Source: Streptomyces sp. DSM 15324
GTDB taxonomy: Bacteria > Actinomycetota > Actinomycetes > Streptomycetales > Streptomycetaceae
DNA length: 64,000 bases
NCBI RefSeq assembly: GCF_001514285.1
Contig: NZ_KQ949029.1
Location: 148,942 to 212,941, forward strand
Direction: 5' to 3'
The notes under the pieces were generated by a model. The model was not told the origin of the DNA. It did no database searches and saw nothing but the letters and a program-made list of their open reading frames with translations. Positions 8,388 through 15,857 of this stretch are shown here, in pieces. The translations under genes and the position numbers were made by a program. Within the stretch, counting starts at the first letter, position 1, and the number at the start of each line of letters is the position of its first letter.

Positions 8388-9559
8388 GGCCGCTCCAGGA
8401 CGAGTGCGGTGTTGGCGCCTCCGAACGCGGCGTTGACGGTGAGGGCCCGGCGCACCTCGGCCTGGCGCGGCCGGTTCGGCACGTAGTCGAGGTCGCACTC
8501 CGGGTCCGGCGAGGTGAAGCCGGCGGTCGGCGGCAGTACCCCGTCCGTCAGGGCCAGCAGGGTGATCACGAATTCCACGACGCCCGCAGCCTCCAGAAGG
8601 TGACCGGTCGTGCTCTTGGTGGAGGAGACCGGGATCGACTCCGCCCGGTCGGGGAAGGCGGCCCGCAGGCCCCGCGTCTCGGCCCCGTCGTTGTACCGGG
8701 TCCCCGTCCCATGGGCGTTGATGTAGTCGAGGGCGGCTCCGTACGGGTCGCCGGCCCGCCGCGCCGCCTGCCGCGCCGCACGCGCCAGACCCGCTCCGTC
8801 GGGGTGCGGCTGGGCGATGTGGTGGGCGTCGGTGGCCGCTCCCCAGCCCACCACGGAGGCGAGCGGCCGGGCACCGCGGCGCCGGGCGTGCTCGGCGGAC
8901 TCCAGCACGACGACCGCCACGCCGTCGCCCAGCAGCAGCCCACTGCGGTCGGCGCTGAACGGGCGCACCGTGCCGTCCCGCGACAGCGCCCGCCCGGAGT
9001 CGAACTTCCCGAAGGTCTCCTCCTCCACCAGGTAACCGCCCGCGCAGACCGCGACATCGGTCCGCCCGGAGGAGATCAGCCGGCAGGCGTGCAGGATCGC
9101 GGCGGCGGAGGCGACGCACGCGTTGGTGAACGTCAGCCGCGGGCCGCTCAGTCGGAGGCCGTCGGCCAGTGACTCGGCGAGCCGTGCGGGCACGGCGTCG
9201 GAGACCGGCACCCCGTTGGCGGCCGGTGCCCCGTCACTGCTCCGCCAGTACCGCGTGACGGTCGTGTGGTCTCCGGCGACGCCCAGCAGGACCGCGGCCC
9301 GAGCGCCCGGGTGCAGGCCCGCCATGTCGAGGGCCTCGGCACCGCACTCGGCGAGCGCGTGACGCAGCGCCCAGTCCTCGACCGCGTCGGGGCCGTCCGA
9401 CGCGGCGGCCGCCATCGGCGTACGGTACGGGCCGGTGTCGAATCGCGTGGTCGGCGCGAACGCCGGGACTCCCGCGAAGACCCCGCGGCGCAGGGCCTCG
9501 GCGCCGGTGCCGAACGCGGTGCGCACCCCGAATCCGGTCACCGTGACGTCATGGCTCAT
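8384..9559 (-). CDS. beta-ketoacyl-ACP synthase (type II PKS ketosynthase)
   Basis: A 391-residue ketosynthase of the FabF/KAS II type. The full catalytic set is visible: Cys148 in TNACVAS, His283 in NAHGTGT, Lys315 and His320 in STKSTTGH. It would catalyse decarboxylative condensation of malonyl-ACP onto the starter or growing chain. Upstream lie two acyl carrier protein genes and downstream the catalytically dead partner, the standard minimal-PKS order. With a FabG-like reductase in the operon it probably belongs to the reducing type II PKS group that builds polyene chains on aromatic or fatty starters. Confidence 0.92.
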   Translation of the reverse strand: MSHDVTVTGFGVRTAFGTGAEALRRGVFAGVPAFAPTTRFDTGPYRTPMAAAASDGPDAVEDWALRHALAECGAEALDMAGLHPGARAAVLLGVAGDHTTVTRYWRSSDGAPAANGVPVSDAVPARLAESLADGLRLSGPRLTFTNACVASAAAILHACRLISSGRTDVAVCAGGYLVEEETFGKFDSGRALSRDGTVRPFSADRSGLLLGDGVAVVVLESAEHARRRGARPLASVVGWGAATDAHHIAQPHPDGAGLARAARQAARRAGDPYGAALDYINAHGTGTRYNDGAETRGLRAAFPDRAESIPVSSTKSTTGHLLEAAGVVEFVITLLALTDGVLPPTAGFTSPDPECDLDYVPNRPRQAEVRRALTVNAAFGGANTALVLERP

Positions 9560-9878
9560 CGCGGTCGCACCCCTCGTCCTCAGCCGCTTCCGCGGCTCCG
9601 CCCCGCTCCGCGGCGCGCAGGTAGTCGGTCAGCCGACGCAGCGACGTCATCCCGGCGATGTCCTCGTCGGTGGGCTCCACGACCAGGCCGTGGCGTTCTT
9701 CCACCACGTGGAGGAGCCACACCAGCCCGAGCGAGTCCAGCACCAGTTCGGCGTCCTCGTCGAGGTCGTCCGGCAACCCCGGGAAGACGTTTCGGTCCGA
9801 CAGCAGTTCCCGGACGGTGTCGAGGGTGAACACGGAGAGCGTGGAGTCCGCGCGGGACGCGGTGGCCTCGGCGCTCAT
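9549..9878 (-). CDS. acyl carrier protein (second ACP)
   Basis: A 109-residue acidic protein with the 4'-phosphopantetheine attachment motif LDSLGLV around residue 49. Its C-terminal 15 or so residues form an acidic tail, making it longer than a typical 80-residue ACP. It overlaps both neighbours: its ATG overlaps the first ACP's stop and its end overlaps the ketosynthase start by 11 bp. Two dissimilar ACPs in tandem suggest division of labour, for example one holding the 3,4-AHBA starter and one carrying malonyl extender units. Confidence 0.85.
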   Translation of the reverse strand: MSAEATASRADSTLSVFTLDTVRELLSDRNVFPGLPDDLDEDAELVLDSLGLVWLLHVVEERHGLVVEPTDEDIAGMTSLRRLTDYLRAAERGGAAEAAEDEGCDRDEP

Positions 9879-10150
9879 GCCTTCGCACCGCGGCGGACGA
9901 CCTCGGCGACCAGTCCGCCGAGGGTCAGGGAGGCCAGAGGCTCGATGTCGGTGTCCGGTATCTCCACTCCGAACCGCGCCTCGAGCCGCAGCGTGAGCTC
10001 GATGAGACTCAGTGAGTCGACCTCCAGCCCGCCGACGGTCACCGGGCTGTCGTCCGTGATGCCGTCGCGGCTCATCAGGATGTTCATGTCGTCGATGACC
10101 GCGTTCAGGACGAACTCGCGGATCTCGTCTTCCAGCGTCGACGTGCTCAT
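9875..10150 (-). CDS. acyl carrier protein (first ACP)
   Basis: A 91-residue ACP with the phosphopantetheinyl serine in LEVDSLSLIE (about residue 43). ATG 10150 is chosen because GGAG lies 9 nt upstream; the longer frame to 10246 has a basic, unlikely N-terminus. It follows the 476-residue AMP ligase after a 55-bp gap, the largest in this part of the operon, so it is the obvious acceptor for the adenylated starter acid. The companion ACP overlaps its stop codon. Confidence 0.88.
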   Translation of the reverse strand: MSTSTLEDEIREFVLNAVIDDMNILMSRDGITDDSPVTVGGLEVDSLSLIELTLRLEARFGVEIPDTDIEPLASLTLGGLVAEVVRRGAKA

Positions 10151-10205
10151 GATCAGAATCTCCACATGAAGGGTGAGAACTCGAAAAAAGGGGGGCTGGA
10201 GCCAG

Positions 10206-11636
10206 CTACGCGCCGCCTGAGGTCGCTGTCGCCTGCAAGGCCGCACTCTGGCGCAGCAGCTTCCCGTTGGAGGTACGGGGAAGGGACTCCAACTGCCGGA
10301 TCACCCGCGGCAGTTTGTAGTCGGCCATGCGCTGCCGGCACCAGCGCAACAGCTCCTCCGCGGACGGCCGGCCGGACCCGGCGGCCATCACCACGTACGC
10401 CTCGGTCACGCTCTCGTGCACCACGACGGCCTGTTCCACCGCCGGATGTTCGCGCAGCACGTTCTCGACCTCGACGAGGTCCACCTTGAGGCCGCCGATC
10501 ACCACCAGGGAGTCGGCGCGGCCCTGCACCAGCACCGCACCGGTGGCGTCCACCGTGGCCCGGTCCCGGGTGTGGAGCCAGCCGTCCCCGTACTGGGTGC
10601 CGCCGGAGTCGTGGAGGTACGGCGACTCGTCGAGGGCGACGTCCAGCTCACCCCGGTGCACCCGCACCACCACGCCCGGAGCAGGGCGGCCGACCGCCGG
10701 TCGCAGCGTGCCGCCGACGTCCATGGCGACCACACCGGTCTCCGTGGTCCCGTAGGACTCGCCGACCGGGATCCCGTAGCGCTCGGCGAACCGGGCCGCG
10801 ACCTGCACGGGCATCAGTTCACCGCCGGACACCGCGATCCGCAGCTCGGGCAGCGGTGGGGGATCGAGGGCGGAGGCGAGCAGTTCGTAGTGCATCGGCA
10901 CCCCGAACAGGGCGGTGATCCGGTGGTCCACCGCCGTCCGCAGGATGTCCCGCGCGGATACCCGGGAAGCGAAGACCACATGAACACCGGTCACGAGGGA
11001 GTGCAACAGCCCGGCGACCAGACCGAAGCTGTGTGCCGTCGAGCTGAGCAGCAGCAGTCGGTCGCCCTGTTGCGGCATACCGGGAATCCGGGTGAACCGC
11101 TCCACCTCGGCCGCCAGCGAGCGGGCGGTTCTGCCGACCACCTTCGGTCGTCCGGTGGAGCCCGAACTGAACTGCACCAGCCGGTGCTCGGTGGTGGCCG
11201 GCCGACCGGTGCCACGACGCTCGGTGACCACCTCGTACTCGGACCGGAACCCGAACGTGGCCTGGACGTTGGTTCCGGCGCTGACCATGAACTGCGGGCG
11301 ACAGGACTCGCAGAGGTGCTCGACCTCCGCCAGTTTGAGCCGGAAGTCGAAGAGCAGCACCTGGGCGCCGAGCGACCACAGTGCCAGGAGCACCTCGACC
11401 TGGGTGAAGCTGGGCGGGGTCCGCAGACCCACGGTGCTGCCCGGGCCGATGCCGTACACGGAGAAGGTCGCGGCCTGTTTGGCCACCCTCTCCCGTAATT
11501 CTCCCCGGGTCAGCGTCTCCTGGCGGTGCATCAGGTAGGGCAGCCGGTCGTCCTGCGCGTCGAGGAGACTTCGGACCAGGGACGCCATGCCGTCGTTGCC
11601 GTCGCCCGCCCCCAGGTCCGCCGCACGTATCTCCAT
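10206..11636 (-). CDS. AMP-dependent aryl-acid ligase, probable 3,4-AHBA-loading enzyme
   Basis: A 476-residue ANL-superfamily adenylating enzyme with the P-loop-like FSSGSTGRPKVV, the YGTTETG motif, an HTRDRATVD segment and the C-terminal catalytic-lysine region RTSNGKLLRQ. Its compact size matches standalone aryl-ACP ligases of manumycin-type and aryl-polyene pathways. It sits between the 3,4-AHBA synthase genes and the ACP genes, six bases from the former, so it is expected to adenylate 3,4-AHBA and transfer it to an ACP as PKS starter. Substrate is inferred from position. Confidence 0.8.
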   Translation of the reverse strand: MEIRAADLGAGDGNDGMASLVRSLLDAQDDRLPYLMHRQETLTRGELRERVAKQAATFSVYGIGPGSTVGLRTPPSFTQVEVLLALWSLGAQVLLFDFRLKLAEVEHLCESCRPQFMVSAGTNVQATFGFRSEYEVVTERRGTGRPATTEHRLVQFSSGSTGRPKVVGRTARSLAAEVERFTRIPGMPQQGDRLLLLSSTAHSFGLVAGLLHSLVTGVHVVFASRVSARDILRTAVDHRITALFGVPMHYELLASALDPPPLPELRIAVSGGELMPVQVAARFAERYGIPVGESYGTTETGVVAMDVGGTLRPAVGRPAPGVVVRVHRGELDVALDESPYLHDSGGTQYGDGWLHTRDRATVDATGAVLVQGRADSLVVIGGLKVDLVEVENVLREHPAVEQAVVVHESVTEAYVVMAAGSGRPSAEELLRWCRQRMADYKLPRVIRQLESLPRTSNGKLLRQSAALQATATSGGA

Positions 11637-11642
11637 GGGGCG

Positions 11643-12833
11643 TCAGGCCTCCTTGCAGAACTCACCGATGGGCAGGCCGACATGCCGCTTGTCGGCGGCC
11701 AGGTAGCCGAGCAGCTCGTCGCCCCTCTGCAGTTCGGTGACGTTGAGTACCTTGCCGCCGGGGCCGAGTACCCGCACGTGCCAGTCGTCCTGCACGGTCA
11801 GGCTGACCAGACGGCCGTCCTCGGCATGGGTGCGGATCTCCAGCAGCGGCCGGGACTCCAGCTTGGCCCTGCCGACCACCACCCGCCGGGTGCGTCCGTC
11901 CGCGCCGACCGCCAGCAGGGTGCTGCCGGAACCCACCTCGCTGAGGTAGTTGGTGCGGTTGTCGGGACCGAGAGTGTACGAGTGCAGGGCACCGGCGTTC
12001 ACCCGGAACGGCCTGGTCGGCATGTACGGCAACGGGTGGGTCTCGCTGCAGCACAGCACGAACCCGGAGGAGTACGAGCCGACGAGGATTCCCTCGTCCT
12101 CCTCGAAGTGCGAGCAGGTGTCGACGCAGACCCGGTCGCCGAGCCCGACGTGCCGGATGTTCTCCACGGTCAGCGTGGACAGCTCCAGTTGGGGAGTGCC
12201 GGCCTCCAGCAGGCGGGCCAGCGCGAACACCTCGTCCGCACCGCGGGGGGTGAACAGGATGCCGTCCGAGCCGCGTTCAAGGACGTCGAAGACGATCGCG
12301 GCCTCCTCCAGGCCGTCGACCACGGTCACCAGTTTGCCCTCGGCCGACTCTGCGGCGGCGAGCACGATCTCCAGCGGGATCTTGGTCGGGTCGGCGAAGT
12401 GGATGACGGTGTAGGGGAGCGTCAGGGCGCCGGAGCACGACAGCCGCAGGGTGCGGTCGTCCCGTACGTCGATGAAGCCGGCGACGGGAGCGCCGGAGGA
12501 GCGGTCCCGGACGGAGAGGTTGTCCAGCTCCTCCTGGGTGCCGAACCTCCGCAGCAGGACGTCGAATCCCGCGGGCTTCGCGTCCCCGGCCTCCTTCGGG
12601 ACGGCGCCGTCCTTGGCTTCCTTCTCCCCGGACTTCTTCGCGTTCCCCGCCGTCGGCGTGGGGGGAACCGGGGCGTCGGCGACGAGGACCCTGGTGACCG
12701 TCGGCGGCAGGGTCGCGAGCAGTTCCGCGTCGCTGGAGACCACTCCGGCCATCCGTGCGTGAACGGCCGCGTCCACCACCGCGTGGAGCTGCGGCCGGGG
12801 GACCTCACGGAGATCGATCCATGCGAACCTCAT
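11643..12833 (-). CDS. 3-amino-4-hydroxybenzoate synthase (GriH-like, 3-dehydroquinate synthase II family)
   Basis: A 396-residue protein matching the 3-dehydroquinate synthase II / GriH family along its length, with conserved segments such as DRVCVDTCSHFEEDEGILVG and RPFRVNAGA. GriH converts the C7 amino-keto phosphate made by GriI into 3-amino-4-hydroxybenzoate. An insertion around residues 60-90, rich in Lys, Glu and Ala, separates the N-terminal part from the core. Its start overlaps the stop of the GriI-like aldolase gene. The GriI/GriH pair marks 3,4-AHBA biosynthesis; an archaeal-type 3-dehydroquinate synthase role is unlikely here. Confidence 0.88.
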   Translation of the reverse strand: MRFAWIDLREVPRPQLHAVVDAAVHARMAGVVSSDAELLATLPPTVTRVLVADAPVPPTPTAGNAKKSGEKEAKDGAVPKEAGDAKPAGFDVLLRRFGTQEELDNLSVRDRSSGAPVAGFIDVRDDRTLRLSCSGALTLPYTVIHFADPTKIPLEIVLAAAESAEGKLVTVVDGLEEAAIVFDVLERGSDGILFTPRGADEVFALARLLEAGTPQLELSTLTVENIRHVGLGDRVCVDTCSHFEEDEGILVGSYSSGFVLCCSETHPLPYMPTRPFRVNAGALHSYTLGPDNRTNYLSEVGSGSTLLAVGADGRTRRVVVGRAKLESRPLLEIRTHAEDGRLVSLTVQDDWHVRVLGPGGKVLNVTELQRGDELLGYLAADKRHVGLPIGEFCKEA

Positions 12834-13654
12834 GCGACACCTGCCACGATCGTCGAGTAGTCGGTTGTTCTCAGATCCATGCCCTCGGCACCTCCATGGC
12901 CGCCGTGCACGACCGCGGCCAGCCGGGACACCGTCGTGTAGGGGGAGGGGGAGGTGAAGACCCGTCGGCCGAAGGCCAGCCCTCGGCAGCCCGCGGCCAT
13001 CACGGCCGCGCCGTACTCGACGAGGTCGGAGCCGTCCGGCGGACCGCCGGCCGCGAGGACGGGGATGGGGCTGTTGGCCACCACTTCGGCCATCCGTTCC
13101 AGCGGCAGGGCCACCGAGGTCTTCACCATGTCGGCGCCGAGATCGGCGGCGACATTGGTCAGATGGGCGAGGAGGGCGGGGTCACGCGGGTTCTCGATAC
13201 GAGGGCCGCGGGGGTAGATCATGGCGATGAGCGGCATCCCCCACGCCTCGCAGGAACGGGCTACCGCCCCCAGGTCCGCCAGTTGCCGGCTCTCGGTCTC
13301 CGAACCGATGTTCACATGGACGCTCACCGCGTCCGCGCCGAGCTGCAGCGCTTCCTCGACATCGGCGACCAGGACCTTGGCGTTCACGTCGTCCGCGCAG
13401 GCGGTGCTTGCGCTCAGGTGCACGACCAGCGCGCACTTCTTGAGGATGTCCGGCGCGAGGGCGCGGGCGCGTCCCTTGTGGACGATTATCCCGTCGGCGC
13501 CGCCGTCCACGAGTTCGCGGAGCAGGCTGTCCCACTTGTCGGCGGGGACGATCGGGCCGTCCGAAACACTGTGGTCGAGAGGGATGAGCAGATGCCGTCC
13601 GTCCCGCGCCAAAGAAAGTCTTCTCAAGCGCAAGAGTTTGCCGGATTTAAGCAT
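12830..13654 (-). CDS. 2-amino-4,5-dihydroxy-6-oxo-7-phosphonooxyheptanoate synthase (GriI-like aldolase)
   Basis: A 274-residue class I aldolase of the DhnA / archaeal FBA family, with LLIPLDHSVSDGP near the N-terminus and a Schiff-base lysine region in ADMVKTSVALP. GriI condenses aspartate semialdehyde with dihydroxyacetone phosphate to give the C7 precursor of 3,4-AHBA. ATG 13654 is chosen because GGGAAGG lies 11 nt upstream and the family start matches; the frame stays open to 13807 without a better site. It is the first gene of the operon, so the promoter must lie in the AT-richer region just upstream. Confidence 0.9.
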   Translation of the reverse strand: MLKSGKLLRLRRLSLARDGRHLLIPLDHSVSDGPIVPADKWDSLLRELVDGGADGIIVHKGRARALAPDILKKCALVVHLSASTACADDVNAKVLVADVEEALQLGADAVSVHVNIGSETESRQLADLGAVARSCEAWGMPLIAMIYPRGPRIENPRDPALLAHLTNVAADLGADMVKTSVALPLERMAEVVANSPIPVLAAGGPPDGSDLVEYGAAVMAAGCRGLAFGRRVFTSPSPYTTVSRLAAVVHGGHGGAEGMDLRTTDYSTIVAGVA

Positions 13655-13777
13655 AGAAAAATAGGCCTTCCCGGTACGGGGGCTGCATTCTGGAAAGCCG
13701 GGCGGAAACAGGCAGAAGCGGCCGCTGCGCCCGAAAGACTGTAAAACTTTCAAGCTTCCCGCCCTCAGCATTCCGCG

Positions 13778-13808
13778 AGTGATCAGGCGTTGGCAAGCCG
13801 TGATCACT
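13778..13808. promoter_or_regulatory. inverted repeat, candidate operator of the biosynthetic operon
   Basis: AGTGATCA at 13778-13785 is perfectly mirrored by TGATCACT at 13801-13808, with a 15-bp spacer that itself ends in GGC/GCC. It lies about 125 bp upstream of the first operon gene in the AT-rich leader. The layout suits a dimeric repressor or activator site, but no pathway regulator is visible in the window, so the binding protein is unknown. Confidence 0.4.
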
Positions 13809-14109
13809 CCAAATATTCATGCAGGGTTTCACATGGCTATGCGACGGCATTTCGCTCGGCCTCTTTTGGGTGACATCCTTCCGCCTTGACTGCGTTGTCA
13901 CAGGTCGGGCGTCCTAGGGTGATCCGATCCTCTCCGCGCGGCAAGCGGGTGGCCGACGGGGGCACCGCCGTTCACACCTCACCCCGTGGCTGGATAGGCT
14001 CAATCCGCACTGTCATTCGGCGCGGTTGACTGGTTCAGTGAAAATCCGTCGGGAAGGTCCTTCACTCGACGAACGCTCATTGCGCACCTTTCTCTGGGGG
14101 AGCTTGTCG

Positions 14110-14193
14110 ATGGTCCGGATCGCGAAGCCACGCCTTACGGCATCGGCTGCAATGCTTTCCTTCGCGATGCCGTGGAAGGCGCCGAGCGGGTGA
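14110..14193 (+). CDS. 27-residue ORF, possible small peptide or truncated secreted-protein start
   Basis: ATG 14110 is preceded by GGGGGAG at 14094-14100 with 9-nt spacing. The peptide begins MVRIAKPRLTASAAMLSFAM, a basic start followed by a short hydrophobic stretch as in a signal peptide, and stops eight residues later. It may be a short membrane-active peptide, a leader, or the remnant of an exported protein gene. Evidence is limited to the start site and composition. Confidence 0.25.
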   Translation: MVRIAKPRLTASAAMLSFAMPWKAPSG

Positions 14194-14316
14194 CCACTCC
14201 GGAGCCAGCGGCCGTGACCCCGTAGGTTGAGTGATTAACGCCTTAACCACAACCTGGTACAGGGCTGTCGGAATGCTGTCGGAGTGCTGTTGGAGCGCAC
14301 AAGGAAGGGACCGGCC

Positions 14317-14843
14317 TCAGTACCGGAGCTGGTATATCGCGCGCTCCCGGAAGTCCCCTGCGGTGGCGGCCGTCGCCAGCCGGCCCACGAAGCGCTCGTT
14401 ACTGGCCGCCGCGCTCGCTCCGTCCCCCTTAAGGTCGACGTCTTCGTCGGGGGTCAGGTTCAGGACCGCCACCGTCCGGTCGACCGTGCCGGTGTAGTCA
14501 CCGGGACTGGCCACTCTCTCGATGTCCGCGGATCCGTCGGGGTGGTGGGTGACCAGGAACGACGGGTTGGCCTTCGCACCGGCTCGCAGGGCCCGTCGTA
14601 CTCGCCTCAGGCCGCGCAGGTCCTCCTCGTCCACGGTGACGGGGTGGAGCGGGACGAGGCGTCTGCCGTCCGGGGCACGGAGTCTGCTGCCGTGCGCGGG
14701 ATCGCGCAGCGACCGGCGGGTACGCAGGACGCCGGGGAACGCGTGGTGCACGTTGCTCCACCATGGTAGGGCGCCAGGAGGCGTTCCTCAGTCGTGTAGA
14801 AGTCGTGCAGCCACTGAGGGTCCTGCGGGATGAGGCGGAGCAT
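14317..14843 (-). pseudogene. hypothetical protein gene broken by a one-base frameshift
   Basis: The N-terminal part (ATG 14843, MLRLIPQDPQWLHDFYTTEE) and the C-terminal part (ending in RERAIYQLRY) lie in different minus-strand frames but join into one plausible ~175-residue protein if a single C is restored in the CCC near 14768. The restored junction reads LLAPLPWWSNVHHAFPGV, and both halves have normal high-GC codon use. I do not recognise the family. It lies downstream of the ECF sigma gene on the same strand, 121 bp away, and may be co-transcribed. True mutation and sequence error are both possible. Confidence 0.55.
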
Positions 14844-14964
14844 GGTGGTCACCGGGTTCTCCCGTACGGCAGTTGAAGCGGCGTAACCCGGACGGGCAAG
14901 GCACACCACCCTCATATCGTCAGCTTGAAGTTAAATCACGTCACCCAGACGAGACCACTGCCTG

Positions 14965-15618
14965 TCAGTCAGCGTCCACGGTGTCCTCGTCCTTCCCGAG
15001 CCGGCCGGCCAGCCTGTGCAGGCCGCGGCGCGCGTGGCTCTTCACGGTTCCCAGGGGCCAGCCGGTGAGTTCGGCGATCTGGCTCTGGGTCAGGTCGTCG
15101 TAGAAGGCGAGGTTGAGCACCCTGCGCTGCGACACCGGAAGCCGTGCCAGCTCGTCCGCGAGCAGCGCCCGCTCGACGGCCGCCTCCGGGTGTACGACCG
15201 CGTCGTCGGCCGTCAGCAGCAGCGCGGCCCCGGCGGCGGCCACCAGTTCGGTCCGCCGGGTACGGGCCGACAGCGCGTCGGCGATCTTCCGGCGGGCGAT
15301 ACCGACGAGCCATCCGGGCAGGGTGCCGCGGTCGGGCGCGAACCCGGCCCGGCCGCGCCATGCGGCGAGGAACACCACCTGGGTCACGTCCTCCGCCTCT
15401 CGCGCATCCCCCAGCGAGCGCCGGGCGAGGGTGTGGACGAGGGGGCTCCAGCGGCGGTGGACGATCTCCAGACACCCCTCGTCACCTGCGAGGAACCCGT
15501 CCACCAGGTCTGCGCCGTCGATATCCGCGATACCCGCGTCGGCCGGCGGTGTCCGGGGCGGCGCGCCGGGCGCGGGGTGGTCACCGGGCGCCGAGCAGCT
15601 GTGCAGTGCGGTCGTCAT
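14965..15618 (-). CDS. ECF-type RNA polymerase sigma factor (LitS-like)
   Basis: A 217-residue group 4 sigma factor. Region 2 spans roughly residues 45-115 (DVTQVVFLAAWRGRAGF) and region 4 roughly 150-205, with the helix-turn-helix LTQSQIAELTGWPLGTVKSH. ATG 15618 is preceded by GGAGGAG at ideal spacing; the longer frame lacks a ribosome site. No anti-sigma gene adjoins it. Instead it is divergent from a MerR/B12-type regulator, the arrangement of the LitS/LitR light-response pair that drives carotenoid genes in Streptomyces coelicolor. The general ECF call is firm; the LitS role is an inference from context. Confidence 0.85.
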   Translation of the reverse strand: MTTALHSCSAPGDHPAPGAPPRTPPADAGIADIDGADLVDGFLAGDEGCLEIVHRRWSPLVHTLARRSLGDAREAEDVTQVVFLAAWRGRAGFAPDRGTLPGWLVGIARRKIADALSARTRRTELVAAAGAALLLTADDAVVHPEAAVERALLADELARLPVSQRRVLNLAFYDDLTQSQIAELTGWPLGTVKSHARRGLHRLAGRLGKDEDTVDAD

Positions 15619-15680
15619 GGTTTCTCCTCCGCTGAGCCCTTGGTCGCCCGGAGCGACTCCGACTCCCCCACCGTGCGGAA

Positions 15681-15719
15681 TCGATGCACTCCGGACAACT
15701 CGCATCGTCTTTGCATCGA
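15681..15719. promoter_or_regulatory. inverted repeat between sigma factor and MerR-B12 regulator
   Basis: TCGATGCA (15681-15688) and TGCATCGA (15712-15719) form perfect 8-bp arms separated by 23 bp, with a further GCATCG at 15702-15707. The element sits in the 239-bp divergent intergenic region, where an autoregulating LitR-type repressor would be expected to bind. The assignment is positional. Confidence 0.4.
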
Positions 15720-15857
15720 ATGCCTGCTGTGCGCGGCACGGTTCTCCGCCCGTCCCGGTGCATCCGCGGGGCGCCTTTCGGCGGAAGAAGCGCGTCAAAG
15801 ACTTTCGTCGCCGCGACGGAACGAGCGGCGGGTGGCCGGAGGGGGTGACCGACGATC

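Larger units (their letters stand above)
13655..14316. other. intergenic leader region upstream of the biosynthetic operon
   Basis: About 660 bp without a supported long gene. The first 250 bp are clearly AT-richer than the surroundings and must hold the promoter of the minus-strand operon, although no convincing -35/-10 pair was found. It contains the inverted repeat at 13778-13808, a 27-codon ORF at 14110-14193, and a short near-tandem repeat of GCTGTCGGA around 14266-14295. Confidence 0.6.

Noticed and set aside
13886..13920. TTGACT and TAGGGT on the plus strand as a promoter
   Set aside because: Spacing is 23 bp, too long for a standard sigma-70-type promoter, and no gene is placed to use it.
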